This document shows positions 34,185 to 45,610 of a stretch of 64,000 nucleotides of DNA, piece by piece. Below the pieces are notes generated by a model. That model saw only the letters and a list, made by a program, of their open reading frames with translations, did no database searches and was not told the DNA's origin. The position numbers and the translations under genes were made by a program. The first letter of the stretch is position 1. Each line of letters begins with the position of its first letter. Origin of the DNA: Elusimicrobiales bacterium (GTDB lineage: Bacteria > Elusimicrobiota > Elusimicrobia > Elusimicrobiales > UBA9959); contig JAQTZB010000002.1 of NCBI GenBank assembly GCA_028688015.1, positions 310,001-374,000 of the forward strand, given 5' to 3'.

Positions 34185-34940
34185 CTATTGCCGGCTGAAG
34201 TAGTAAAGGTTGTAAAAGATAAGGCCGAAATACTCGTTTAGCGCCTGGCGGGCCTCGCCGCCGCCGCCGCCCGGCAGGTAATCGTTGAGGTAGCGCGCGC
34301 CGCCGGTGCGCCGGGCCACCGGGAAAGGGACCAGGTCGGCCGCGCCCTCGCCCCTGAACAGCAGGGCCGCGCGCGGCATATGGTAGGCCGAGGTGAGCAG
34401 GATGATCTTTTTAAAATTTTTCTCGCGGCAGAGCGCCACGGAATAGGCGGCGTTCTCCTGCGTGTCGCGGGACCTGACCTCGGTGAGCAGCTTGGCGCGG
34501 GGCACGCCCAGCTCTTCCAGGTAGGCCGCGGCGGCCTCGGACTCGGGCTCGGCCGAGAAAGGCGCCCCGCCCGACACAAGCACCGGCAGGCCGGTAAGTT
34601 TGTGCAGTTTGTGGGCCGCGGCCGCGCGCTCGAGCGTCCCCGGCGCCAGGCGCTCCGAAGCGGAGAACGGCTTCCAGCCGCCGCGGAACCCGCCGCAGAG
34701 CAGCACTATCACGTCCCCCTCGGGTTTGGCCGGCGCACGGTGGGTGTTCTCCAGCGGCCGCAGCAGCAGGTCGCTGAAAGCCCCGGTGCTGCCTATCCAG
34801 CCGCCGCAGGCCAGCACCGCCATCACCACGGCCGCCGCCCGGGCGCGCCGCCGGAAATAAAAAGTCCCCCCCGCCAGGAACACCACAATGATTCCCGGCG
34901 GCAGCACAAAGGCCTCTATGATCTTCTTCAGCAGGAACAT
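34185..34940 (-). CDS. DUF218 (YdcF/ElyC-like) membrane protein
   Basis: 251 residues. Two N-terminal hydrophobic helices (~10-27 and ~34-50) are followed by the DUF218 domain: DVIVLLCGGFRGG (~76), GLPVLVSGGAPF (~117), SRDTQENAAYSVALCREKNFKKIILLTSAYHMPRAALLFR (~157-195). Members act in envelope biogenesis (ElyC, SanA), affecting peptidoglycan or enterobacterial-type glycans, but the chemistry is unknown. It is 13 bases ahead of the NifH fusion gene and may be co-transcribed with it. Confidence 0.9.
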   Translation of the reverse strand: MFLLKKIIEAFVLPPGIIVVFLAGGTFYFRRRARAAAVVMAVLACGGWIGSTGAFSDLLLRPLENTHRAPAKPEGDVIVLLCGGFRGGWKPFSASERLAPGTLERAAAAHKLHKLTGLPVLVSGGAPFSAEPESEAAAAYLEELGVPRAKLLTEVRSRDTQENAAYSVALCREKNFKKIILLTSAYHMPRAALLFRGEGAADLVPFPVARRTGGARYLNDYLPGGGGGEARQALNEYFGLIFYNLYYFSRQ

Positions 34941-34981
34941 CGATTTAATGATACAAAAAGAACCGCCCCCCCAATACCGAT

Positions 34982-35215
34982 TTAGTGATGCCGATAATGC
35001 GCAGTGTAGGTATCCACCAGGCTGCGGATCATCCGCTGGTACTTGGTGTGGTTGCGGCGCGCCTGCTCTTTGAAGAAGTTCACGCTGGCGCGGCTGAGCG
35101 ACAGGGTCACCTTAACGGTGTCCTCCGGCATGGCAAGCGCCCCAGGGGGCGGAAGGAAGTCCTCTACCCTTGTCAGTTTCCCCACAGGCTTCTCACCGCT
35201 TGCTGTCTTTTTCAT
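34982..35215 (-). CDS. brnA: BrnA-like antitoxin
   Basis: 77 residues. The C-terminal part VKVTLSLSRASVNFFKEQARRNHTKYQRMIRSLVDTY is the ribbon-helix-helix BrnA-type DNA-binding module. It follows brnT with a 23-base overlap, the usual toxin-then-antitoxin order. BrnA neutralises the BrnT RNase and represses the operon. The N-terminal segment is the likely toxin-binding part. Assigned by sequence pattern and context. Confidence 0.88.
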   Translation of the reverse strand: MKKTASGEKPVGKLTRVEDFLPPPGALAMPEDTVKVTLSLSRASVNFFKEQARRNHTKYQRMIRSLVDTYTAHYRHH

Positions 35216-35483
35216 AATACCTCGCCCCTTTCCGCCAATACCCGGCGCCTATAATCCTTATTGTACCCGCTCGGTAAGTAAACCTCACCGTCAGCACCCT
35301 GCCGTTCACCCTGCCCATGCAGAAATATCGTTCTTCTCGGGCGCTATGCTTCTGATCAGTATATATGCACCGGGCCGGATCCGCGAAGGCCCTGGCAGCC
35401 GCGGCGAAATCCACCCCGTGCTTGCCTATGTTTTCCCGCTCTTTATCCGCATCCCAGGCAAAACCGGCCGTCCCTTCTTTCAT
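35193..35483 (-). CDS. brnT: BrnT-family ribonuclease toxin
   Basis: 96 residues. FAWDADKERENIGKHGVDFAAAARAFADP, then HSAREERYFCMGRVNGRVLTVRFTYRAGTIRIIGAGYWRKGARYYEK, match BrnT, a RelE-fold RNase that halts translation by cutting mRNA. The RIISAR-type motif is RIIGAG here, a small deviation. The start codon is only 3 bases from the -10 box, so the mRNA may be leaderless. The pair lies at the edge of an AT-rich island. Confidence 0.87.
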   Translation of the reverse strand: MKEGTAGFAWDADKERENIGKHGVDFAAAARAFADPARCIYTDQKHSAREERYFCMGRVNGRVLTVRFTYRAGTIRIIGAGYWRKGARYYEKDSKR

Positions 35484-35485
35484 AT

Positions 35486-35514
35486 AGTCTACCCCGCATA
35501 TGGCTATTTGTCAA
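35486..35514 (-). promoter_or_regulatory. Promoter of the brnTA operon
   Basis: TTGACA (35514-35509), a 17-base spacer and TAGACT (35491-35486) lie on the minus strand. The spacing to ATG 35483 leaves almost no leader. Confidence 0.75.
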
Positions 35515-35610
35515 TACTTTTATATGTATTGCATCCACCCGCGTCCGCCCTTCCTTGCCTGTATAGCCTAGCAGACCACCCCGACAACCGCCTGTCGGCA
35601 CAAAACAGAA

Positions 35611-35634
35611 CCGCCGGGTCCCCCCGGCGGCCTC
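35611..35634 (-). terminator. Terminator of the AT-rich island gene
   Basis: An 8-bp CCGCCGGG/CCCGGCGG hairpin is followed on the minus strand by TTCTGTTTTG. Confidence 0.75.
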
Positions 35635-35660
35635 ATCCACTTAAGTACGGATAAAAGGGA

Positions 35661-37060
35661 TCAGTCCCTCGCCCCTTTGCTTATCAGTTTCGCCTTGCTG
35701 AGCAGACCAATATCTATTGCCCCTCCAATATTTCCCGCCAAACGCTTGGTTCCTATTTGCGCTTTTTGTCCTTGGCCCAAAACATAGAATTGTTCGCCAG
35801 TTTGTATTTCTCCAACAACATCATCATGAATATCAGATTTTTGTATTGGGATATTATCTGCCGCCTCGTACAAATCAAACATTAGAGTCGAATGTTTCCA
35901 AACATTTTCAAGCTGGCTTCTTTGCAAATTAGTATTCATTAAGCACGACAGTACATTCACATACATATATTGAATCCCGTAATATTTGAACGCATCAAGC
36001 ATATGTAAAGCATCCGGAACTCTATCTTTACGAATCATCCGAAAGACCGGGTTACTCTCAGACCGTTCAATAATAGTATCGAATAGCTTATTCAGGCGAA
36101 ATATATCATAAGCTTTGTAAGTTTCCCTAAGTCTACCAATAGCCACAACCTCTTGCCGATGATCCGTGAACTCAACCCGCATCATTTTCGGATAGTCTTC
36201 GTGCTCAAATGCAATCAAACGAACTCTTTGGGACGTAACAAGATTATTTACTACTACAGAGTTTGTGTCCATATATACATACTCGTCATATACAAATTCC
36301 CCATTATAATCTACGTACCCAGAAGTTTCAGATGAACTAATCACCTCAAACTTCTCACCATCATACTTATATATGGAAGTAGTCCGATCCTCACTCTCCA
36401 CTTGAAGCCACTCTGAACCATCTATCCTTCTATTTTTCTTTATAGATAGCACCTCTCCTATCCCCTCATTATCAATATCATCGATTTTAATTTCAGTAAT
36501 CCACATCTTACCGCCATCTCCGGCTAAACTACTTTTAAAGCTTTGAAGATACGTTAGCGAATTCGCAGTTAAGTCAAAATCGAACACTTTCCATTCCACA
36601 TAATGATGGCCGACTTCGCCTTCCGTATCGCGAGATACTTTCAGAATAATATCCTTGCGATTTGAGAACCGCAGATTAGCAGCAAGCACAGGCGAAGAAC
36701 TCTCAAAGTATTCCTCATTCAAAGTAGAGGAATCCTCGTATGCCAGTGGGCCATAAATTTTGACCGACTTTTTACCATTTAAGATAATCGGCAACAACAG
36801 GCTTTTTACATCTTTTTTCTTGGCAGCAAGAAGATAAGAGACTATTTGTATTTGAGGACGGCCTTCTTCTACAACAAGATCTTTGACATCAGCTATTTTT
36901 TTTCATATTTAGACTCGAAATCGTTTAATGATACATTCCAAACCCCAGCCCCTGGGAATACCGCCAGCAAGTTATCCTCATTAGATACACAATACCCTCG
37001 AAGCGAAAACACCAATAACAGAACAACAACTTCAGCAGTAAAATGGAAAATGCGAGTCAC
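35661..37060 (-). CDS. AT-rich secreted protein gene split by an A8 tract (-1 frame change)
   Basis: Two frames join into one 466-residue product. The first starts at GTG 37060 with a GGGGGA ribosome site and encodes 55 residues with a signal- or lipoprotein-like N-terminus (VVVLLLVFSLRGYC). It ends KYEKK then TAG at 36895-36893, directly after eight A (36903-36896). The next frame, entered by a -1 shift on the A run, continues ~411 residues to 35661. That part has IDDIDNEGIGEVLSIKK, resembling FG-GAP-like repeats. ATG 36797 could start a shorter product. The AT-rich codon use indicates transfer. Transcript slippage, programmed frameshift, sequencing error and pseudogene are all possible. Confidence 0.65.
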
Positions 37061-37174
37061 TGGATATCCCCCTTTAAGAACCGTGAATACATTTTATCAA
37101 AGCTCTGCTGAAATTAACCGTGACATTACTTAAAAAATATAATGGGTATTAGTGTGTGTTCTGAGGGCTGACGA

Positions 37175-37451
37175 GGGTATGCCTTCGCAGGGGCCTCACA
37201 GATGGAGCGAAGCGACAGGTCCCCGTCCCGAGCTTGCGTAGTGCTAGGGCCGGGTGGAGCGAAGCGACACCGCAGTGCTGACAGAGCGAGGGCACGGTGA
37301 GGACCGGCGAAGAGCGAGTCATAATTATGCCTCGCGTCCGATCCGCAAGGGCGGAGGCACTTTTTCAGCGAAAATTGCCGAGCCGGGGTCGCGGGAAACC
37401 GCTATGCGGTTTATCCGTGACTGCCCGAGCGTACCCGGAGAAGGCATACCC
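37175..37451. repeat. Palindromic intergenic element A (12-bp terminal inverted repeat)
   Basis: GGGTATGCCTTC (37175-37186) returns inverted at 37440-37451. Inside are repeated GGAGCGAAGCGACA units (about 37203 and 37256). A 19-base stretch at 37426-37444 recurs identically at 52812-52830. No coding sequence is supported. Confidence 0.8.
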
Positions 37452-37511
37452 CCGGCGGCTCAATTAGGAATTAGGAATGAACGTCCCCTCTAAAGCCTAT
37501 TCGGTGCGCAG

Positions 37512-37636
37512 GGCCGGGCGGGGTGTTGGTCCGAGAACCCGTTGGGGAGGGGAGGCTCAACCGCTTCCTGCGGTTGAGGGGAACCGCGCAACGGTTCCCT
37601 GCAGTCCGGGTTCGAGGGCCAATACCCCGCCCGGCC
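37512..37636. repeat. Palindromic intergenic element B
   Basis: Arms 37512-37529 and 37619-37636 (GGCCGGGCGGGGTGTTGG and its near-complement) match at 17 of 18 positions. A smaller hairpin based on the pair AACCGC/GCGGTT (GCTTCCTGC inside) and another, GGGGAACCG/CGGTTCCC, lie inside. The motif GAACGTCCCCT occurs near both sides (about 37477 and 37669). No gene is seen in 37061-37737 apart from these repeats. Confidence 0.8.
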
Positions 37637-37737
37637 TACGCGGCATATCCAAATAGTCCAATAGTTAAGAACGTCCCCTGGAAAGCAGAACTCCCCGCTT
37701 GGGGCGGGGAGTTCCGGGAACAGGGGGCTGTCCCTAT

Positions 37738-40122
<2,385 letters not shown>

Positions 40123-40157
40123 TTTTATCCCCTCTAACGCTATACGTTCGCTGTATT

Positions 40158-40186
40158 TAAAAAACCCGCCGGTTTTGCCGGCGGGT
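40158..40186 (-). terminator. Terminator between rplA and hppA
   Basis: A 9-bp stem ACCCGCCGG / CCGGCGGGT with a 5-base loop is followed on the minus strand by TTTTTT. It separates the ribosomal operon from hppA. Confidence 0.9.
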
Positions 40187-40198
40187 CTTTTTGTTGGT

Positions 40199-40885
40199 TT
40201 AAGCTTTCTGCTCCACCACGACGACGGGGAAACCCGCCCCCATGCTGGACGAGACGAATACCGACTGCATGTAGACGCCCTTGGAAGCGGAAGGCTTGAC
40301 CTTCAGCACGGCCTCGATGACGGCCTGCACGTTCTCGGCTATCTTCTCCTCCGGGAAGGAGACCTTGCCGGCGACGGCGTGCACGATGCCCTGCGGGTCG
40401 GCCTTGAACTCGATGCGGCCGGCCTTCAGTTCCTTGACGGTCTTGGCGATGTCGAAGGTAACGGTGCCGCTCTTGGGGTTGGGCATCAGGCCTTTGGGGC
40501 CCAGCGTCTTGCCCAGGCGGGCGGCGTCCTTCATCATGTCGGGGGTGACCACGAGGATGTCGAAGTCCATGAACCCGCCGAATATTTTCTCTATCAGCTC
40601 GGCGCCGCCGTAGACGTCCGCGCCGGCCGCCTGCGCCTCTTTCTCTTTCTCGCCCTTGGCGATGACGGCGATCTTCTTGGTCTTGCCGGTGCCGTGGGGC
40701 AGGGCCACGGTGCTGCGCACCTGCTGGTCGCTCTGCTTCACGTCGATGCCCAGCTTCAGGTGGACTTCCACGGTCTCGTCGAACTTGGCGTTCGAGGTCT
40801 TCTTGATCAGGGCCACGGCTTCCTTCACGGAGTACTTCTTCGCGAGGTCCAGGCCTTTCTTCAGGTTCTCTATTCTTTTACCCAT
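40199..40885 (-). CDS. rplA: 50S ribosomal protein L1
   Basis: 228 residues: the [34 protein letters not shown] region, [31 protein letters not shown] and [15 protein letters not shown] are diagnostic. L1 forms the mobile stalk near the E site and usually represses the rplKA mRNA. It lies 78 bases after rplK. Confidence 0.98.
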   Translation of the reverse strand: MGKRIENLKKGLDLAKKYSVKEAVALIKKTSNAKFDETVEVHLKLGIDVKQSDQQVRSTVALPHGTGKTKKIAVIAKGEKEKEAQAAGADVYGGAELIEKIFGGFMDFDILVVTPDMMKDAARLGKTLGPKGLMPNPKSGTVTFDIAKTVKELKAGRIEFKADPQGIVHAVAGKVSFPEEKIAENVQAVIEAVLKVKPSASKGVYMQSVFVSSSMGAGFPVVVVEQKA

Positions 40886-40963
40886 TTTTTCTCCTCGAGG
40901 TGCGAGCGCGGGGGCCTTACGGTCCCCGCTCCCTCAATTATGCCGCTATCCGCGGCAGATCTT

Positions 40964-41395
40964 TTAGACTATGTCCACGCCCATGCTGCGGGCGGTGCCC
41001 TTCACCATCTCCATGGCCTGCTTCACGTCTTTCGTGTTCAGGTCGGGGAGCTTTATCTTGGCCACTTCCTCAACCTGCTTCAGGGTCATTTTGCCGACCT
41101 TGTCCTTGTTGGGGGTGCCGGAGCCCTTGGCGAGGCCGGCGGCCTTCTTGATGAGGGCCGACATCGGGGGCATCTTGGTGATAAAGGTGAAAGTCCTGTC
41201 TTCGAACACGGTGATGACCACCGGGATCGGGACGCCCTGCTCGAGCTTGCGGGTCTTCTCATTGAACTGCTTGCAGAAGTCCATGATGTTGACGCCGTGC
41301 TGGCCGAGGGCGGGACCCACGGGGGGCGCGGGATTGGCGGCGCCGGCCGGGATCTGTAATTTGATGAACGTTTTTATCGCTTTAGCTTTAGCCAT
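40964..41395 (-). CDS. rplK: 50S ribosomal protein L11
   Basis: 143 residues. [38 protein letters not shown] and the C-terminal [34 protein letters not shown] are typical. L11 binds the GTPase-associated centre of 23S rRNA. It sits between nusG and rplA in standard order. Confidence 0.98.
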   Translation of the reverse strand: MAKAKAIKTFIKLQIPAGAANPAPPVGPALGQHGVNIMDFCKQFNEKTRKLEQGVPIPVVITVFEDRTFTFITKMPPMSALIKKAAGLAKGSGTPNKDKVGKMTLKQVEEVAKIKLPDLNTKDVKQAMEMVKGTARSMGVDIV

Positions 41396-41506
41396 AGTAA
41401 TTATTTAAGGAATGTTATTCCTTAATTCTCCTTTCTAATTCCGCTCAGTCCCGGACGGGCCGCGTAACACGGGCGCCCTTAAGCCGCTGAAGCTGCGGCC
41501 CTGGAC

Positions 41507-42040
41507 TTATACTTTCTCTACCTGCAGAAAATCAAGCTCCACCGGGGTGGGGCGGTCGAACACGGTGACGGTGACGCGCAGCTTGGCCTTGGCCTCGTTG
41601 ACGTCCTCCACCAGGCCCATGAAGTGCTTGAACGGCCCTTCTATGATGCGCACGTTCTCGCCCTTCTCGAACTGCACGGCCGGCTTGGGCTTCTCGGCGC
41701 TGGTGGAATTCATCAGCTCCAGGATCTGGCGCACTTCCTCTTCGCCCATCGGCACGGGCTTGGGGTCGCCCAGGAAGCCGCTGACGCCCTGCACGCCGCG
41801 GATGGCCCAGTAAGTGTTGTTATCGAGGTCCATTTCGACCAGGACGTAGCCCGGGAAAAATTTGCGCTTGGAGACCTTCTTCTGGTTGTTCTTGACCTGC
41901 ATCACGTCCTCGGTGGGGATGAGGACCTGCGCGATGCGGCCGGCGAATTCGTTGCCGTCGATCTTGGACTTCAGGAGCTTGAAAACGCGCTCCTCGAAGC
42001 CGGTGCGGGTGTGGATTACGTACCAGGCTTTATCTGCCAT
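41507..42040 (-). CDS. nusG: Transcription termination/antitermination factor NusG
   Basis: 177 residues. The NGN domain starts WYVIHTRTGFEERVFKLL with PGYVLVEMDLDNNTYWAIRGVQGVSGFLG; the KOW segment is ENVRIIEGPFKHFMGLVEDVNEAKAKLRV. It joins RNA polymerase to Rho or the ribosome. The gene starts one base after the secE stop and precedes rplK. Confidence 0.98.
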   Translation of the reverse strand: MADKAWYVIHTRTGFEERVFKLLKSKIDGNEFAGRIAQVLIPTEDVMQVKNNQKKVSKRKFFPGYVLVEMDLDNNTYWAIRGVQGVSGFLGDPKPVPMGEEEVRQILELMNSTSAEKPKPAVQFEKGENVRIIEGPFKHFMGLVEDVNEAKAKLRVTVTVFDRPTPVELDFLQVEKV

Positions 42041-42238
42041 TTAGCGGCCTCCCAGGATAGCCTTCAGCGCGGTATTGAGGCCGAAGTCCACCAGGCTGAT
42101 ATAGATGGACACCAGGATCACGACGAAACTGACCGCGACGGTGGAGCGGACAACGTCTTTCTTGCCCAGCCAGGTCACCTTGGTCAGCTCTTCGTAGACT
42201 TGTTTGAGGAAATCAAAAAAACCTTGGATTTTTTTCAT
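42041..42238 (-). CDS. secE: Preprotein translocase subunit SecE
   Basis: 65 residues: QVYEELTKVTWLGKKDVVRSTVAVSFVVILVSIYISLVDFGLN. One transmembrane helix and the WLGKKDVVRST amphipathic motif are typical of single-helix SecE. It follows tRNA-Trp and precedes nusG. Confidence 0.96.
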   Translation of the reverse strand: MKKIQGFFDFLKQVYEELTKVTWLGKKDVVRSTVAVSFVVILVSIYISLVDFGLNTALKAILGGR

Positions 42239-42263
42239 AGTTCGACGTAACGGCGCTAAAATC

Positions 42264-42337
42264 TGGCGGGAGCGGAAGGAATCGAACCTTCAGTTCCGGT
42301 TTTGGAGACCGGTGGTTTACCGTTAACCGACGCTCCC
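42264..42337 (-). tRNA. tRNA-Trp (anticodon CCA), CCA tail encoded
   Basis: The cloverleaf has a 7-bp acceptor GGGAGCG/CGCTCCC and anticodon loop CTCCAAA in a CCGGT/ACCGG stem. The T-loop is normal TTCGATT. The discriminator G is followed by an encoded CCA. It lies in the standard place between rpmG and secE. Confidence 0.97.
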
Positions 42338-42393
42338 ACTGAAGGCCGCCTTAAGGGCCTGGCCCCTGAAGCGGCGCGGCCCTAGGCCAGAGA

Positions 42394-42549
42394 TCAGGAC
42401 TTTACTTCCTTATGAGCGGTCTGCTTGCCGCAGGCGCGGCAGAACTTCTTGAGCTCTATCTTGAATTCCTTCTTCTTGCCGCGGGCGTAGTGGTAGTTCT
42501 TGTTCTTACAGACCGAGCAGCCCAGGGTAACGTGTATTCTATCAGCCAT
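42394..42549 (-). CDS. rpmG: 50S ribosomal protein L33, zinc form
   Basis: 51 residues: MADRIHVTLGCSVCKNKNY..KKKEFKIELKKFCRACGKQTAHKEVKS. Two C-x2-C pairs (CSVC and CRAC) mark the zinc-binding C+ type. It lies between tuf and tRNA-Trp in the secE-nusG operon. It is too short to stand out in simple ORF scans. Confidence 0.96.
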   Translation of the reverse strand: MADRIHVTLGCSVCKNKNYHYARGKKKEFKIELKKFCRACGKQTAHKEVKS

Positions 42550-42613
42550 AATTATTGCTCCCTAAAAATCGGCAGGCGGCATCCGCTTAAGACGGACGCC
42601 GCCGCCAGCCAGC

Positions 42614-43810
<1,197 letters not shown>

Positions 43811-43843
43811 TTTAATTCTCCTGAAGTTTATTAGTACCTGAAA

Positions 43844-44208
43844 GCTGGGGACATGCGAGCGGCAGCGAGCTCTCTGCCTAAGGACAATTCCCATCCCGGC
43901 GACGCCGACCGCGTATAAAAAACCAGCCAACCACGAGAAACACCAAGCGCTATCGCAAATTATAAGCTGGGGACATGCGAGCGGCAGCGAGCCTCCCCAT
44001 AAGGATAATTCCCATCCCGGCAATGCCGACCGCGTATGAAAGACCAGCCAACCGCGAGAAACACCAAGCGCTATCGCAAATTATAAGCTGGGGACATGCG
44101 AGCGGCAGCGAGCTCTCTGCCTAAGGACAATTCCCATCCCGGCGACGCCGACCGCGTATGAAAGACCAGCCAACCACGAGAAACACCAAGCGCTATCGTA
44201 AATTATAA
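43844..44208. repeat. Three tandem ~122-bp repeats ending at the tRNA-Thr 3' end
   Basis: Units start at 43844, 43966 and 44087 and differ at only a few positions. Each begins with GCTGGGGA, the plus-strand image of the tRNA-Thr 3' acceptor, and each holds CAATTCCCATCCC. That 13-base sequence lies inverted relative to the tRNA 3' strand, so each repeat RNA could pair with the T-arm and acceptor of the tRNA. Each also has CATGCGAGCGGCAGCGAGC. There are no spacers, so it is not a CRISPR array. No coding capacity is supported. Confidence 0.9.
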
Positions 44209-44280
44209 GCTGGGGATGGGAATTGCACCCACGACCTTTCCCTTACCAAGGGAGTGCTCTACTAGCTGAGCTACCCCAGC
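44208..44280 (-). tRNA. tRNA-Thr (anticodon GGT), atypical T-loop
   Basis: The acceptor stem GCTGGGG/CCCCAGC and anticodon loop TTGGTAA give Thr(GGT). Two oddities occur: C27-A43 cannot pair, and the T-loop reads TGCAATT. That has G rather than the nearly universal U at position 55. CCA is not encoded. It could still be functional, but it may be a drifting copy. Confidence 0.9.
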
Positions 44281-44370
44281 AAAACGAACTTGCCTTACTA
44301 TACCTCGCAACCTGCGGCCGCAGCGAAAGCGGGCGGCATGCGAGCGTCAGCGAGCTTCTTCATCAGGAAC

Positions 44371-44469
44371 ATTCCCATCGCCCGCTTATCGCGGACTGTG
44401 AAAATCTGTTAGTTCCCATGACTAGCGCGTTGGACGCTTATGTAACAGCGATAAGCGGGCGATGGGAAT
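44371..44469. repeat. 22-bp inverted repeat overlapping the tRNA-Gly 3' end
   Basis: Perfect arms at 44371-44392 and 44448-44469, with 55 bases between. The second arm includes 16 bases of the mature tRNA-Gly 3' end (T-stem and acceptor). Next to the first arm lies GCGAGCGTCAGCGAGC, related to the core of the tRNA-Thr repeats. Confidence 0.92.
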
Positions 44470-44524
44470 CGAACCCACGTGATCAGCTTGGAAGGCTGAC
44501 GTTCTACCATTGAACTACGCCCGC
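44454..44524 (-). tRNA. tRNA-Gly (anticodon TCC)
   Basis: Acceptor GCGGGCG/CGCCCGC, anticodon stem TCAGC/GCTGA with loop CTTCCAA, normal T-loop TTCGATT. CCA is not encoded. The 3' end is part of a downstream inverted repeat. Confidence 0.95.
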
Positions 44525-44665
44525 GCACTTAAAAGATCCGAAAATCATCCGCAGGTTTACCCCGCGGAACATAAATTATATTTATTTATCCCATAACAGT
44601 CAAGAAATTCCGGAATTGCGCCAGCCTTCCTTTTAATTTATATAATAGCCGGGTAAGGGGGCCGC

Positions 44666-45610
44666 ATGTACCAGAAAGATTCCGGCGATAAAAAATATTT
44701 CCGCGTCCTCAACATCCTGAACAAGCTCAACGAGGGCCCGGTGCGCGTCTCCGCCCTCGCCGAGGAGTTCGGCGTCACCGAACGCTCCATCCAGCGCGAC
44801 CTCGAGCGCGTCAACCTGACCGGCTTCCACCTCGATATGCCCGAACGCGGGCTCTACACCTTCTCTGGCGGCGTCTCGCTGAAGAATTTCAACCTCACCA
44901 GCGAGCAGCTCTCGGTGCTGGTGCTGATGCGCGAGATGGCCGCCGGCTTGGGCGGGGCCATCCAGGAGGCCTTCGACAAGGTTTTCGCCCGGGCCACCGC
45001 CGCCTCGGCCGAAGATTCCCCCTTCTACGCCGTGGGGCCGCGCACGCTGAACCCGCTGACCCGCAAGTTCTACGAGGACATCGTTTACGCCATAGAGCGC
45101 CGCAAGAAGCTGAAGGTCCGCTACGCCTCGGTGAGCGGCGTCAAAGAGCGCGTGCTCTGCCCGGTCAAACTGCTAGCCAGCGAGGCCTTTTTCTACATGC
45201 TGGCCTCCGCCGACGGCGCCAAAGACGGCCAGTTCCAGAAATACAGGGTAGACCGCATCAAGCGGCTGGAGATCCTGCCGGAAGAGTTCCCCGCGCCGGC
45301 CCCGGACCTTATAAAGAAGATCATCGGCCCCGCCACCACCATCTGGGGCGTGAACGAGGGCAAAAAAACCCCGGTGACGCTGCGGGCCTCCGGGGCCGCC
45401 GCCGATTTCCTGCAGAACAAGGAGCTCCTCCCCCGGCAGAAGGTCTCCAAGCCCTTCCCCGACGGCTCGGTCACCGTCAAGGCGGTGATCCACCACCCCA
45501 TGGAAGTGGTGCCGCTGGTGCTGCACTGGCTGCCCGAGATAACGATAACAGAACCCCCGGCCCTGCGCGCCGAAGTGAAGAGCCGCATAGACGCCTACCT
45601 CGGGAAATAG
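44666..45610 (+). CDS. WYL-domain transcriptional regulator
   Basis: 314 residues. An N-terminal winged helix (~12-60, RVLNILNKLNEGPVRVSALAEEFGVTERSIQRDLERV) is followed by a WYL domain (~125-210, YAIERRKKLKVRYASVSGVKERVLCPVKLLASEAFFYMLASADG..RYRVDRIKRLEIL-type). The WYL-extension at the C-terminus ends LHWLPEITITEPPALRAEV. WYL proteins bind ligands, including nucleic acids, and control DNA damage or defence functions. It has a GGGGG ribosome site and a TATAAT-like -10. The following gene begins one base after its stop. Confidence 0.92.
   Translation: MYQKDSGDKKYFRVLNILNKLNEGPVRVSALAEEFGVTERSIQRDLERVNLTGFHLDMPERGLYTFSGGVSLKNFNLTSEQLSVLVLMREMAAGLGGAIQEAFDKVFARATAASAEDSPFYAVGPRTLNPLTRKFYEDIVYAIERRKKLKVRYASVSGVKERVLCPVKLLASEAFFYMLASADGAKDGQFQKYRVDRIKRLEILPEEFPAPAPDLIKKIIGPATTIWGVNEGKKTPVTLRASGAAADFLQNKELLPRQKVSKPFPDGSVTVKAVIHHPMEVVPLVLHWLPEITITEPPALRAEVKSRIDAYLGK

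Noticed and set aside
43811..44023. N-terminal extension of EF-Tu by 71 codons
   Set aside because: The extension is the repeat sequence; ATG 43810 has a proper ribosome site and gives the standard N-terminus.
43844..44208. CRISPR array
   Set aside because: Units of 122 bases abut without unique spacers and no cas genes are present.
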